Source: Bacteroidaceae bacterium (GTDB lineage: Bacteria; Bacteroidota; Bacteroidia; Bacteroidales; Bacteroidaceae). From it: 53,674 nucleotides of DNA. The position numbers and the translations under genes were made by a program. The stretch is from the NCBI GenBank assembly GCA_017408685.1, contig JAFQUE010000078.1, positions 1 to 53,674 of the forward strand. Direction: 5' to 3'. Shown here in pieces: positions 1 to 8,913 of this stretch (the first letter of the stretch is position 1; each line of letters starts with the position of its first letter). The notes under the pieces were generated by a model, which saw only the letters and a program-made list of their open reading frames with translations, searched no databases and had not been told where the DNA came from.

Positions 1-116
1 AACAAAGCGCAAAATGACTGTTTTTGCAGTGCCGGGCGCTTTGGTTCTTTAGATAAGATACTTGCACTCGTTGCAAAACGTTTAAGCAAGCTTAGCGTTT
101 CACTCGTTTAATCGTA

Positions 117-188
117 TCTTTCACGCGATGAAAGAACATGATAGAACGACTACAAAAAGAATACAAGATAACAGGTTAAGGGTAAGTT
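117..188 (+). repeat. Left arm of a 72-bp long-range inverted repeat
   Basis: This 72-base segment is the reverse complement of 53207-53278 with one mismatch (GGTTAAGG here, GGCTAAGG in the partner). Both arms begin at a small palindrome (TCTTTCACGCGATGAAAGA), which could itself form a hairpin. No gene overlaps it. The arms could be two copies of a dispersed repeat in opposite orientation, or ends of a larger mobile unit; the sequence alone does not decide. Confidence 0.85.
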
Positions 189-320
189 TGTTGAAGAATA
201 CAAAAATTCTCATTCCTGTTCATATACTATCTCAAGAAGTATACCCCTAATTTTTACTGGTGAGCCGAAATACCTCTTAAGATGACGTGAGTCCGATATA
301 AACTCAACCAAATCGCGAAA

Positions 321-436
321 TTGTCATCCCGACAGAGCTAAGCGACGAGGGATCTCGAAATATCGTGAAATAAGAGATCTCTCACATTGACTTTAGCCCC
401 TTCGGGCGTCGACCGTTGGTTCGTTCGAGATGACAA
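321..436. repeat. 116-bp MITE-like intergenic element
   Basis: The segment is bounded by inverted 8-mers TTGTCATC and GATGACAA. Inside, GATCTC/GAGATC words recur and could extend a hairpin. Its right third (GTCGACCGTTGGTTCGTTC) recurs at about 52535-52575 just before GATGACA, so the sequence is dispersed. Similar 'gtcatcccgac...gagggatctc' repeats are common between genes in Bacteroidales assemblies (recollection, not a search). Confidence 0.6.
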
Positions 437-580
437 GTACGCTAAATTACAGTATTAATTGTTATTTCGAACTCACGTTAACTATATCGATAGATTTCTC
501 GTCGCTTCTCGGGATGGAGACGGAACGCAGAATTGCCTCTGTCATTTCGATGGAGCGGAAACAGGTCATGCCTAAGAGGG

Positions 581-1342
581 CTATTTGAGCAACATCTCCA
601 CCTCCTTGAAGGCATAGCGCGAAAGCGTTCCGCAGCTGTGGCGCAGCAAAAGGTGCCCGGTTGGTTCAACACCCTCCATAACAGCCTCAAAAGCATTGCC
701 GTTGCTATTGACAAACTTGCGTTGCTCGCCAAGGCCCAACAACAAAGCCTTGTAATCGGCAGCAATAGCACTCTTGCAGCCCCAACGCATTTCGGAATAA
801 TAGTGACTGAAATTGCAAAGCACATCGCGCAGCACATCTTCAACAGAAATATCCCTACCCAAGAGCATTTTCATTGAAACAGGCACACGGTCCATAGGTG
901 GGAACTCCGTCTGGTTCACATTCAGTCCAATCCCTATTATAGCCTGCTCCACAAACGCTCCGGAATAATCCACTTCCACGAGAATACCTGCCAGTTTTCC
1001 ACTACCGACATATATGTCATTAGGCCACTTGAACTTTGTATCAATGCCATAACACTTCATTGCGTCATGCAGGGAAACAGCAACTGCCTGCGAAAGCAGG
1101 AACTGCTCTTTAGTCTCAAGGGAATTTCCCGGGCGCACAAGAATGCTCATCAACAGGTTGCACCCGCTCTGCGACTGCCACACATTGCCACGCTGCCCAC
1201 GCCCCGCCGTCTGTTGCCTTGCCGTGACAGCAACGAAATCTTCGCCGCAACGCTCACGCCATAAGCCCACAGCCTCATCACGCACATAACGGTTGGTGGA
1301 GTCCACCACATCAAGATGCTTAACGGTAATGCTATAATCCAT
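581..1342 (-). CDS. birA: Biotin--[acetyl-CoA-carboxylase] ligase
   Basis: The enzyme adenylates biotin and attaches it to the lysine of biotin carboxyl carrier proteins. At 253 residues it is the catalytic and C-terminal part only. There is no N-terminal winged-helix domain, so it should be monofunctional rather than a biotin-operon repressor. The ligase signatures are visible: the GRGQRGNVW biotinyl-AMP loop and KWPNDIYVGSGKLAGILVE, with the active-site lysine in KWPND. The start at 1342 overlaps the end of the upstream YjbR-like gene by 11 bases. It is the last gene of a yraN-mmcQ-birA minus-strand operon. Family assignment is secure. Confidence 0.95.
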   Translation of the reverse strand: MDYSITVKHLDVVDSTNRYVRDEAVGLWRERCGEDFVAVTARQQTAGRGQRGNVWQSQSGCNLLMSILVRPGNSLETKEQFLLSQAVAVSLHDAMKCYGIDTKFKWPNDIYVGSGKLAGILVEVDYSGAFVEQAIIGIGLNVNQTEFPPMDRVPVSMKMLLGRDISVEDVLRDVLCNFSHYYSEMRWGCKSAIAADYKALLLGLGEQRKFVNSNGNAFEAVMEGVEPTGHLLLRHSCGTLSRYAFKEVEMLLK

Positions 1343-1679
1343 ACTTCACACGTATTTTCTTTGGCAGTTTCTTTATTACCTCCTCATAGGAATGGTCAAC
1401 AAGTCTGCAGAACAGTTCATCATTAAGCGCCGCTATATCCAGTTGGTTCCAGTAACGCTTGTTCATGTGCCATGCAGGCACTATCTGCGGGTACTTGTCA
1501 CGCAGTTCAATGGCATAGTCTGCGTCACACTTCACGCAGAACCACTTTGTGTTCTCAAGGTCGCATATTGCAAAAATCTTGTTCTCGACCCTGAATGCAA
1601 GCGTTGTCTCATCGAACGGAAAATCTTCCGTTGCATTCTCCTTACTCAAACAATATAAACGCGCGTCTTCAATATTCAT
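1332..1679 (-). CDS. MmcQ/YjbR family protein
   Basis: This 115-residue protein matches the small MmcQ/YjbR fold. It has an N-terminal 'YCLSKENATEDFPFDETTLAFRV' type segment, a central 'KWFCVKCD' strand and the 'VPAWHMNKRYWNQL' motif. Such proteins adopt a CyaY-like alpha/beta fold and are often called DNA-binding; their cellular role is not established. The gene lies between yraN (3 bases upstream) and birA (11-base overlap), so it is almost certainly co-transcribed. Length is typical. The family call is firm; function is unknown. Confidence 0.88.
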   Translation of the reverse strand: MNIEDARLYCLSKENATEDFPFDETTLAFRVENKIFAICDLENTKWFCVKCDADYAIELRDKYPQIVPAWHMNKRYWNQLDIAALNDELFCRLVDHSYEEVIKKLPKKIRVKYGL

Positions 1680-1682
1680 AAC

Positions 1683-2045
1683 CTACCATGTTGGAGAGAA
1701 GGCGTCCTCAATGTGTTCAATCCTGTATGGTTCACATCGGCCTATCACTGTTATTATATCAAATCGGAATTTCAAATCAATCTTGTAGCGGAGGATGTAA
1801 GCCTGTGCCGCCGAAATAAGAAGCCTTATCTTCCTGTCGGTGACAGCCTCCTCGGCATTGCCATACATTTCACTGGCACGACTCTTAACCTCAACGAACA
1901 CAAGCACATCGTGCTGCTTTGCAATGAGGTCAATCTCCTTGTGCCCCGAGCGCCAATTATAGTGCAGCACCGCGTATCCCTTATCCATGAGATATCGCGA
2001 CGCAAGCATTTCGCCCTTGTTACCCAAAAGATTATGTTCGGCCAT
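1683..2045 (-). CDS. yraN: YraN/UPF0102 family nuclease-like protein
   Basis: This 120-residue protein begins MAEHNLLGNKGE. I chose this start because the frame's further upstream extension looks unlike the family, which starts close to the 'G...GE..A..YL...GY' helix. The restriction-endonuclease-like core is visible as HKEIDLIA followed by VFVEVKSR (acidic residue, then ExK), a PD-(D/E)XK arrangement. UPF0102 proteins are thought to act in DNA processing, but the reaction is uncharacterised. It is divergent from the 2170 gene, and the roughly 125-base gap holds the plus-strand promoter. Confidence 0.9.
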   Translation of the reverse strand: MAEHNLLGNKGEMLASRYLMDKGYAVLHYNWRSGHKEIDLIAKQHDVLVFVEVKSRASEMYGNAEEAVTDRKIRLLISAAQAYILRYKIDLKFRFDIITVIGRCEPYRIEHIEDAFSPTW

Positions 2046-2113
2046 ACCGGTTGCTGTTTTACTCAAATATTCCACTAAGATAGCGCAAGAGAGCAGGAAA
2101 AGCAAAAGAAAAC

Positions 2114-2144
2114 TTGCTTTTCCTCACAATATAACCTATTTTTG
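2114..2144 (+). promoter_or_regulatory. Bacteroidetes-type promoter for the 2170/tadA pair
   Basis: A TTG at 2114-2116 and TATTTTTG at 2137-2144 are separated by 20 bases, matching the TTG-N17-21-TAnnTTTG form. Transcription would begin near 2150, about 20 bases before the ATG at 2170. Confidence 0.7.
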
Positions 2145-2169
2145 CAGCAGAAAAGAGATTCCTTACTCA

Positions 2170-2409
2170 ATGAGCGCAAAGAAAGCAAAGGCACCCAAAG
2201 CGACGACAGCACGCACACAACCGGTGCGCCATTCACGCATTGTATGCCTCGTTAGCGACGAGGAGATGAGAATCATTGACGAATACCTCAAGAAGTACCG
2301 CATTACCAACAAAAGCAACTGGATGCGTGAGACACTCCTCTCATTCATATACAAGAACCTTGACGAGGATTACCCCACACTTTTCGGCGAACACGACATG
2401 CGCCGGTAA
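2170..2409 (+). CDS. Small ribbon-helix-helix-like protein
   Basis: This is a 79-residue basic protein. The ATG at 2170 is preferred because it lies just downstream of the promoter; a longer in-frame extension would begin inside the yraN gene and upstream of the transcription start. After a Lys/Ala-rich N-terminus come RHSRIVCLVSDEEMRIIDEY and 'TNKSNWMRETLLSFI', an arrangement like the strand-helix-helix of RHH proteins (mobilisation or antitoxin type). The DNA-binding role is inferred from this pattern. It sits 27 bases before tadA and is probably co-transcribed with it. I do not know a named function. Confidence 0.75.
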   Translation: MSAKKAKAPKATTARTQPVRHSRIVCLVSDEEMRIIDEYLKKYRITNKSNWMRETLLSFIYKNLDEDYPTLFGEHDMRR

Positions 2410-2436
2410 CAAGCGGTTCACACACCAGTAACACCC

Positions 2437-2868
2437 ATGACCGATACCGACTACATGAAACAGGCGCTCATTGAAGCGCAGAAAGCATATGAGCGCGACG
2501 AAGTGCCCATTGGTGCCATAATCGTGTGCAAAGGAAGGATTGTAGCACGTGCCCACAACCTCACCGAAGCACTCAACGACGTGACCGCACATGCCGAAAT
2601 GCAGGCAATAACCGCTGCAGCCGCAAACATCGGCGGCAAATACCTTAATGATTGCACCTTGTATGTAACTGTAGAACCCTGTCCCATGTGTGCAGGTGCA
2701 ATAGGTTGGTCACAGTTAGGGAAATTAGTCTATGGTGCCGAGGATGAAAAGCGAGGCTACCGCCGCTACGCTCCCGGCGTGCTCCACCCCAAGACCGAAG
2801 TCGTGAGCGGTGTCTGTGCCGACGAAGCGACAGCCTTGATGAAAGAATTCTTCAAAAACAAGAGATAA
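2437..2868 (+). CDS. tadA: tRNA-specific adenosine deaminase
   Basis: The enzyme converts the wobble A34 to inosine in tRNA-Arg(ACG). The 143-residue protein carries the cytidine/deoxycytidylate deaminase zinc site: His52-Ala-Glu54, and PCPMCAG with Cys82 and Cys85. Glu54 is the proton shuttle. The C-terminal 'FFKNK' helix is typical of bacterial TadA, and length is normal. It follows the RHH-like gene and ends about 12 bases before a seven-base repeat array. Confidence 0.95.
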   Translation: MTDTDYMKQALIEAQKAYERDEVPIGAIIVCKGRIVARAHNLTEALNDVTAHAEMQAITAAAANIGGKYLNDCTLYVTVEPCPMCAGAIGWSQLGKLVYGAEDEKRGYRRYAPGVLHPKTEVVSGVCADEATALMKEFFKNKR

Positions 2869-2880
2869 AAGCAGGAAAAC

Positions 2881-2969
2881 GTTTAACGTGGAATGTCTAT
2901 AGTTTAACATGGTATGTTTATCGTTTAACAGTCACATTAAACATTAAACATAAAACATTAAACGTTAAG
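2881..2969. repeat. Seven-base periodic array between tadA and the DUF4834 gene
   Basis: GTTTAAC occurs at 2881, 2902 and 2923, exactly 21 (3x7) bases apart. It is followed by consecutive heptamers CATTAAA, CATTAAA, CATAAAA, CATTAAA and CGTTAAG at 2935-2969. The last unit covers the stop codon of the minus-strand gene ending at 2965. The array fills almost the whole convergent gap. Confidence 0.8.
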
Positions 2970-3243
2970 ATTCCTCGTCCTTTATCTCCTCAAAGTCTAC
3001 ATACTCTCCTTCGTCCTTTCCAAAAAGAATCTTCTTCTCCTTTTGAGTATTGCTGCTACCGCTGCGGCTCCATTGCGTGTTGCTGCGACGTTGCCCGTCA
3101 TGTGTAGCATTCCCTCCGGTACTTGTATGGTTGTCATTACGACCGAACAAGGAAAGGAACCACCTCATGACCGACACCGCAACCGATGTCATGAATATAA
3201 AGGCGAGCAGAGCAAATATTATTATGAATATTAAAAAAGACAT
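2965..3243 (-). CDS. DUF4834-like single-pass membrane protein
   Basis: The 92-residue protein starts with one hydrophobic helix (about residues 3-30, MSFLIFIIIFALLAFIFM...). It continues with a polar Gly/Asn/Ser-rich linker and ends in an acidic 'KILFGKDEGEYVDFEEIK' segment. That layout is what I recall for the Bacteroidetes family DUF4834. Function is unknown. It is third in the psd-pssA direction, about 96 bases after pssA, with a hairpin at 3280-3311 between them, so it may be transcribed partly independently. Confidence 0.7.
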   Translation of the reverse strand: MSFLIFIIIFALLAFIFMTSVAVSVMRWFLSLFGRNDNHTSTGGNATHDGQRRSNTQWSRSGSSNTQKEKKILFGKDEGEYVDFEEIKDEES

Positions 3244-3279
3244 TTCAAATCTATTATAAGTTATACATATACTTCAATA

Positions 3280-3311
3280 GTGGAACAACGCCTCAAAGGT
3301 TAATGTTCCAC
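3280..3311 (-). terminator. Hairpin between pssA and the DUF4834 gene
   Basis: GTGGAACA at 3280-3287 pairs with TGTTCCAC at 3304-3311 (8 bp, 16-base loop). There is no strong U-run, so it may be an attenuating or processing hairpin rather than a full terminator. Confidence 0.45.
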
Positions 3312-3339
3312 CATAATGTGCCTCAATGGTACAAGGAAA

Positions 3340-4056
3340 TCAGACAGCGGTTCCTCTCAAATGAAGCGCCACCGACAATATCAGGTACCACGATATTATT
3401 GCCACAGGTGCCAGGAAACCAAGTGCGAGCATTGGTGCACAGCATATAAGGAATATATACCTTACCCTGTTGCTCTTCCATGAAAGGTTCTTGAACTTGA
3501 GCGAGAACATCGGAATTTCAGACACAAGCAGATAAGAGAACAGCACAATAAGCACCAGAAGCAACACCCAACCGGCATTGAGACTGTTGAGCCATTCCCC
3601 GCCACCGGCAATGAGTGAAGACCAGAAAAGTGCATTGGCCGGAGTGGGCAAACCTATGAATGTAGAAGTCTGGCGTGTATCCACGTTAAACTTTGCCAAC
3701 CTGTATGCCGAGAACACCGCTATGAAGAATGCTGCATAAGGCAACACGCAAAGTACCTTGCTCAAATAAAGAGGATAAAGCAACTTTGTCTGCATGAAAG
3801 AGAATACAATTGTTGCAGGGGCAAGACCGAACGTCACATCATCGGCAAGCGAATCCATCTGCACTCCCATTGGTGAAGAGACACCCAACAGACGGGCAAC
3901 CATCCCGTCAAAGAAATCGAAGAACGCACCCAGCACAATGAACGCCATAGCCAAGTGAAAGTCACCTTTGAAAGCCATCACGCATGCTATGCAACCCGAA
4001 AAGAGATTGCAGCAGGTTATTGCGTTCGGTATATGCTTCTTGAAAGACATACTCAT
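3340..4056 (-). CDS. pssA: CDP-diacylglycerol--serine O-phosphatidyltransferase
   Basis: The enzyme makes phosphatidylserine from CDP-diacylglycerol and L-serine at the inner membrane. The 238-residue polytopic protein has the CDP-alcohol phosphotransferase signature DG..AR........G...D...D, read here as DGMVARLLGVSSPMG then QMDSLADD. Several hydrophobic helices follow. The start codon is adjacent to the psd stop (a second ATG lies two codons in). Product and substrate of the two genes are consecutive steps to phosphatidylethanolamine, so the pair is one operon. Confidence 0.95.
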   Translation of the reverse strand: MSMSFKKHIPNAITCCNLFSGCIACVMAFKGDFHLAMAFIVLGAFFDFFDGMVARLLGVSSPMGVQMDSLADDVTFGLAPATIVFSFMQTKLLYPLYLSKVLCVLPYAAFFIAVFSAYRLAKFNVDTRQTSTFIGLPTPANALFWSSLIAGGGEWLNSLNAGWVLLLVLIVLFSYLLVSEIPMFSLKFKNLSWKSNRVRYIFLICCAPMLALGFLAPVAIISWYLILSVALHLRGTAV

Positions 4057-4758
4057 TTATTTAAAGTTTGCAACAATAGTCTCGTTACCCACAGTCTTCT
4101 GGTTAAGCGCAACCTTAATTTCTGCGTCAAGCGGCAGATAAAGGTCTACACGTGAACCGAACTTAATAAAACCCATATGCTGGTCAATGAAACACTCCTC
4201 ACCGGCTTTTGCATATGTTACAATGCGGCGTGCCATTGCACCGGCAACCTGACGCACCAGTACCTCGCGGCCGTCTTCCATCTTTATTACAACAAGCGAA
4301 CGCTCGTTCTCGGTACTTGCCTTGGGCAACCAAGCCTTGTGGAACTTGCCTTTCTGGTGTTCAGAACGGACAACCACACCATCGACGGGATACCAGTTGG
4401 CATGCACGTTTGTGGGACTCATGAAAATAGAAACCTGCATTCTCTCATCCTTGAAGTGGTCGGGTTCAAAGACCTTTTCAATGACAACCACCTTGCCATC
4501 GGCCGGAGCCACAACAACATTCTCCACATCACCGGGGAATATTCTCTTGGGACTGCGGAAGAAGTTTACCATGAGCAGGTAAACCACAAGCGATGTCAAA
4601 GAGACAATAGAGTTCAGGATAAACAGGTCGGGCAGGAAATACCATAGCGGTACATTTATCAGAAGCGCTATAATGAACGACACAACAAGGATTGATGTTC
4701 CTTCTCTGTGAATTCTGTAGTCCTTCAGTTTCCTGATTCTTTTAAATTTCTTCTTCAT
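4057..4758 (-). CDS. psd: Phosphatidylserine decarboxylase proenzyme
   Basis: This pyruvoyl enzyme converts phosphatidylserine to phosphatidylethanolamine. At 233 residues it is the short (PSD-A type) form. Two hydrophobic helices lie at about residues 22-68. They are followed by the conserved 'FFRSPKR' and 'APADGKVV' motifs and '[16 protein letters not shown]'. The self-cleavage site is Gly201-Ser202 in [11 protein letters not shown]; Ser202 would become the pyruvoyl group. First gene of the psd-pssA operon, behind a good promoter at 4847-4876. Confidence 0.95.
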   Translation of the reverse strand: MKKKFKRIRKLKDYRIHREGTSILVVSFIIALLINVPLWYFLPDLFILNSIVSLTSLVVYLLMVNFFRSPKRIFPGDVENVVVAPADGKVVVIEKVFEPDHFKDERMQVSIFMSPTNVHANWYPVDGVVVRSEHQKGKFHKAWLPKASTENERSLVVIKMEDGREVLVRQVAGAMARRIVTYAKAGEECFIDQHMGFIKFGSRVDLYLPLDAEIKVALNQKTVGNETIVANFK

Positions 4759-5073
4759 AGATGACTGTCTGTTAAATGACCGTTCTTATTCCATTAACCC
4801 TTGCTTAAACAGCAAAACAGAACCAAAACGAATTCTTATTATTTCACAAAATTAGCAAGAATTTATTAAACGCCAAACAAAAATGTACAAAATGCACAAT
4901 ACTGCTGCAAAATCCCTTACCGTTCCTCTTTTTATTCTACCGTACAAAAATTCGTTAATGTTGATAACTTTTTGCTCTCATTGCAACGCCCATGAGCAAA
5001 AAGGCATTATCTTTATCAAGTGAAAAACGCATTAATCCATCAAGCAGTATAAACATACAACAAAACACACGCC
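4759..5073. other. Divergent control region between psd and dnaE
   Basis: The AT-rich gap holds the psd promoter on the minus strand. For dnaE I see only a weak candidate: TTG at 4981-4983 and TATCTTTA at 5008-5015, with 24 bases between, longer than usual. No repeats or RNA gene were recognised. Confidence 0.5.
4847..4876 (-). promoter_or_regulatory. Promoter of the psd-pssA operon
   Basis: On the minus strand TTG (4876-4874) and TAATTTTG (4854-4847) are 19 bases apart, matching the Bacteroidetes sigma-ABfr form. The leader to the psd ATG would be about 80 bases. Confidence 0.7.
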
Positions 5074-8000
5074 ATGCAAGATTTCGTTCACCTGCACGTA
5101 CACTCCCAATACTCCATTCTCGACGGCCAGGCAGCCATAAAGAAACTTGTCGACAAGGCCATTGCCGACGGCATGAAGGGCATTGCCATAACCGACCACG
5201 GCAACATGATGGGCATAAAGGAGTTCTATAATTATGTAAACAAGGTGAACAAAGGCAAAAGCGACGAGGAGAAGTTCAAGCCCATCATCGGTTGCGAGGT
5301 ATACATTGCCCCGCGCCGCCTGCAGGACAAGGAGACCAAGGACGACCGTGGATACCACCTCATTCTCCTTGCCAAGAACAAGCAGGGATACCACAACCTT
5401 GTTAAGATTGTATCCAAGGCATGGAGCGAGGGATATTACTACAACCCGCGTACTGACAAGAGCGAAATAGAGAAATACCACGAAGGCATTATCTGCTGCT
5501 CGGCCTGCCTTGGAGGCGAAGTTCCGCAACTCATAAAGAACGGCAACATAGACCAGGCCCAAGAGGTCGTGAACTGGTACAAGGACCTCTTTGGCGACGA
5601 CTACTACCTTGAGTTGCAACTCCACAAAGCCACCGTTGAACGTGCCAACCACGAGGTATACCCCTTGCAGGTAGAAGTAAACAAGCACATCATTGAACTC
5701 AGTCGCAAGTGCGGTGTAAAACTCATCTGTTCCAACGACGTGCATTTTGTGGACGAGGAGAACGCCGAGGCACACGACCGCCTCATCTGCCTCAGCACAG
5801 GCCGTGACCTCGACGACCCCACCCGCATGCTCTACTCAAAGCAGGAGTGGATGAAGACAAAGGCCGAGATGTGGGAAATGTTCAGCGACATCCCCGAAGC
5901 CATGGCAAACACCGTGGAGATTTGCGACAAGATAGAATACTACTCCATTGACAACGCCCCCATCATGCCAAACTTCGCAATACCCGAGGAGTTCGGCACC
6001 GAGGAGGGTTACCGCCGGCAATTCACGCACGAAGATCTCTTCAACGAATTCACCCGTGACGAGAAAGGCAACGTTGTGCTCTCGCAGGAGGAGGCCGAGA
6101 AGAAGATAAAGAAACTCGGCGGTTACGACAAACTCTACCGCATAAAACTCGAAGGAGACTACCTGCGCAAGATAACATACGACGGAGCAAAGAAGTGCTA
6201 CGACGAACCATTCTCACAGGAACTCATCGACCGCATAGACTTCGAGCTCCACATTATGAAGACCATGGGTTTTCCCGGTTACTTCCTTATTGTACAGGAC
6301 TTCATACGCGCTGCGCGCGAGGAACTGGGCGTGTCAGTGGGCCCCGGCCGCGGTTCGGCTGCCGGCAGCGTAGTGGCATACGCGCTCGGTATCACACGTG
6401 TGGACCCCATAAAATATGACCTGCTGTTCGAGCGTTTTCTCAACCCCGACCGTATCTCGCTCCCCGATATCGACGTGGACTTTGACGATGACGGCCGCGG
6501 GCGCGTACTCAATTGGGTAACCGAGAAGTACGGACAGGAGAAGGTGGCCCACATCATCACATACGGCACCATGGCCACCAAACTCGCCATCAAAGACGTG
6601 GCACGCGTGCAGAAGGTACCCCTTGACATCTCGAACAAACTGTGCAAGGCCATCCCCGACCGACTGCCCGACGGCCTGAAGATGAACCTGCAGAACGCCA
6701 TCACCGCCGTTCCCGAGTTGCGCGAGGCCGAGGCTTCGCCCGACCCGCTGCTGCGCGACACCATAAAATATGCGAAAATGCTCGAAGGCAACGTGCGCAA
6801 CACCGGCGTGCATGCCTGCGGAACAATCATCTGCCGCGACGACATAACCGACCATGTACCCATAAGCATTGCCGAGGACAAGGAGACCGGCGAGAAAATG
6901 CTCGTTACCCAGTACGAAGGCAGCGTCATCGAGGAGACAGGTCTCATAAAGATGGACTTTCTGGGACTAAAGACCCTTTCCGTCATAAAGGAGGCGCTCG
7001 AGAATATACGCCAGAGCCTCAAGACCGAGGTGGACATAGACGCCATCCCCATTGACGACCCCAAGACATATGAACTCTACTGCAAGGGCAACACCATAGG
7101 TACATTCCAGTTCGAGTCGCCGGGCATGCAGAAGTACCTGCGCGAACTCCAGCCCAGCACCTTCGAGGACCTCATTGCCATGAACGCCCTCTACCGCCCC
7201 GGCCCAATGGACTACATCCCCGACTTCATCCAGCGCAAGCATAACCCCGCGCTGGTGCAGTACGACATACCCTGCATGGAGAAATACCTGAAGGACACAT
7301 ACGGAATCACGGTATATCAAGAGCAGGTCATGCTCCTCTCGCGCCTGCTTGCCAACTTCACACGCGGCGAGAGCGACACCCTGCGCAAGGCCATGGGTAA
7401 AAAATTGAAGGACAAACTGGACGAACTCAAACCCAAGTTCATAAACGGCGGCAAGGCCAACGGCCACGAGGAAAAGACGTTGGAGAAGATATGGGCCGAC
7501 TGGGAGAAGTTCGCCTCATACGCCTTCAACAAGTCACACGCCACCTGTTACTCATGGGTAGCATACCAGACAGCATACCTCAAGGCCAACTACCCGCCGC
7601 AGTACATGGCAGGTGCCATGAGCCGTAACCTTGACAAGATAACCGAAATAACCAAACTCATGCAGGAGTGCAAAAGCATGGGTATAAACGTGCTCGGCCC
7701 CGATGTAAACGAGTCGCGCCGCAAGTTCAGCGTAAACAAGAACGGCGACGTGCGTTTCGGTCTTTGCGCCGTAAAAGGCGTGGGCGAAAATGCTGTGCAG
7801 TGTATCATCGACGAACGCGAAGCCAACGGTCCTTTCACCAGCATATTCGATTTCGTGGAGCGCGTGAACCTCACGGCCTGCAACCGCAAGAACCTCGAAT
7901 GCCTTGCCTTTGCCGGCGCATTCGACGAACTTCCCGGCGGCATAAGCCGCGACCAATACGCAGGCACCAACAGCCGTGGCGACCTGTTCATAGAGGCACT

Positions 8001-8766
8001 AATCCGTTACGGCAACCTCTACCAGACCGACAAGGCCAACGCCAGCGCGTCACTCTTCGGCGACACCGAAATGGCCGAAATCCCCAGGCCCGAAGTACCC
8101 GAGGGAGGCATTTGGAGCACCCTTGAAAGGCTCAACCGCGAAAGGGAACTCGTGGGCATATACCTTTCGGCCCACCCGCTCGACGACTATTCGCTCATAC
8201 TCAGCGAATTCTGCAACACCAAGGCAGCCGAAATGGAGAACATGCAATCACTCATTGGCCGCAAAATTACCCTCGGCGGTGTTGTGAGCGACCCGCCACG
8301 CACAGGCTTCACAAAGAAAGGCAGTCCCTACGGAGTGGCAAAAATAGAGGACTTCTCGGGAACAGCCGAAATGTTCTTCCTGGGCGACGAGTGGATGAAG
8401 AAACAGAACTACTTCATCCCCGGCAACTTCCTTTACATCAAAGGCAGTTGCCAGGCCCGCAAATGGGACCCCACAAAGTTTGATTTTGTGGTAGACAGCA
8501 TAGAACTCATGCCCGAGATAAAGGACGACATGGTAAAAAGCATAACAATATCGTTCGACGTAATGTCCCTCACCGACGAATTTTATGCAACCATAATGGA
8601 TTACATCGAGCGCCACCCCGGCAAGAGCAAACTCATATTCAAGATAAAGGACTATGAGCACGAATTCTCCCTTGAACTCTCCTCAAAGAACCGCGACATA
8701 GAAGTCACGCAAGAACTTCTTGATTATATAAAAGAGATTGAAAATATTGAGTACAAATTGAATTAA
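5074..8766 (+). CDS. dnaE: DNA polymerase III alpha subunit
   Basis: This is the replicative polymerase catalytic subunit, 1230 residues. Residues 1-270 form the PHP domain (FVHLHVHSQYSILDG at the start, further His/Asp motifs after). The palm carries SVGPGRGSAAGS and PDIDVDFDDD, with catalytic aspartates near residues 465-469. The thumb/fingers motifs TGVHACG and 'NKSHATCYSWVAYQTAYLKA', a helix-hairpin-helix segment and a C-terminal OB fold ('GRKITLGGVVSDPPRT') follow. The length is that of a Bacteroidetes DnaE1. It stands before trxA with an imperfect hairpin in between. Confidence 0.98.
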   Translation: MQDFVHLHVHSQYSILDGQAAIKKLVDKAIADGMKGIAITDHGNMMGIKEFYNYVNKVNKGKSDEEKFKPIIGCEVYIAPRRLQDKETKDDRGYHLILLAKNKQGYHNLVKIVSKAWSEGYYYNPRTDKSEIEKYHEGIICCSACLGGEVPQLIKNGNIDQAQEVVNWYKDLFGDDYYLELQLHKATVERANHEVYPLQVEVNKHIIELSRKCGVKLICSNDVHFVDEENAEAHDRLICLSTGRDLDDPTRMLYSKQEWMKTKAEMWEMFSDIPEAMANTVEICDKIEYYSIDNAPIMPNFAIPEEFGTEEGYRRQFTHEDLFNEFTRDEKGNVVLSQEEAEKKIKKLGGYDKLYRIKLEGDYLRKITYDGAKKCYDEPFSQELIDRIDFELHIMKTMGFPGYFLIVQDFIRAAREELGVSVGPGRGSAAGSVVAYALGITRVDPIKYDLLFERFLNPDRISLPDIDVDFDDDGRGRVLNWVTEKYGQEKVAHIITYGTMATKLAIKDVARVQKVPLDISNKLCKAIPDRLPDGLKMNLQNAITAVPELREAEASPDPLLRDTIKYAKMLEGNVRNTGVHACGTIICRDDITDHVPISIAEDKETGEKMLVTQYEGSVIEETGLIKMDFLGLKTLSVIKEALENIRQSLKTEVDIDAIPIDDPKTYELYCKGNTIGTFQFESPGMQKYLRELQPSTFEDLIAMNALYRPGPMDYIPDFIQRKHNPALVQYDIPCMEKYLKDTYGITVYQEQVMLLSRLLANFTRGESDTLRKAMGKKLKDKLDELKPKFINGGKANGHEEKTLEKIWADWEKFASYAFNKSHATCYSWVAYQTAYLKANYPPQYMAGAMSRNLDKITEITKLMQECKSMGINVLGPDVNESRRKFSVNKNGDVRFGLCAVKGVGENAVQCIIDEREANGPFTSIFDFVERVNLTACNRKNLECLAFAGAFDELPGGISRDQYAGTNSRGDLFIEALIRYGNLYQTDKANASASLFGDTEMAEIPRPEVPEGGIWSTLERLNRERELVGIYLSAHPLDDYSLILSEFCNTKAAEMENMQSLIGRKITLGGVVSDPPRTGFTKKGSPYGVAKIEDFSGTAEMFFLGDEWMKKQNYFIPGNFLYIKGSCQARKWDPTKFDFVVDSIELMPEIKDDMVKSITISFDVMSLTDEFYATIMDYIERHPGKSKLIFKIKDYEHEFSLELSSKNRDIEVTQELLDYIKEIENIEYKLN

Positions 8767-8820
8767 TATTTATATATTCGCACAGGAAAACGCGAACACC
8801 CGAATGGACTAAAGTCAAGT

Positions 8821-8863
8821 ATCCCTGACAACGGATTTTTGATATCCTTCCTGTCGTCAGGAT
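8821..8863 (+). terminator. Imperfect hairpin after dnaE
   Basis: ATCC(C)TGAC pairs with GTCAGGAT around a shorter inner pairing GGAT/ATCC. There is no clear U-run. It could terminate dnaE or form part of the trxA leader. Confidence 0.35.
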
Positions 8864-8913
8864 TACAAGACAACAAAAGAAACAGAACCAATAACATTAA
8901 AAACATTACAATT

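Larger units (their letters stand above)
1..580. other. Intergenic repeat-rich stretch without a gene
   Basis: I see no convincing coding sequence here. The stretch holds one arm of a long inverted repeat (117-188) and a small element bounded by inverted 8-mers (321-436). Around 541-570 is another sequence of the 'gtcatttcgatggagcgga' type that resembles the element at 321. Near positions 5-50 a weak stem (AAAGCGC / GCGCTTT) could be a terminator for a gene left of the window. The beginning may be a contig edge at a repeat; that is inference. Confidence 0.6.

Noticed and set aside
478-877. Short open frames on both strands overlapping the 3' end of birA
   Set aside because: They overlap a secure gene or repeats and show no conserved pattern.
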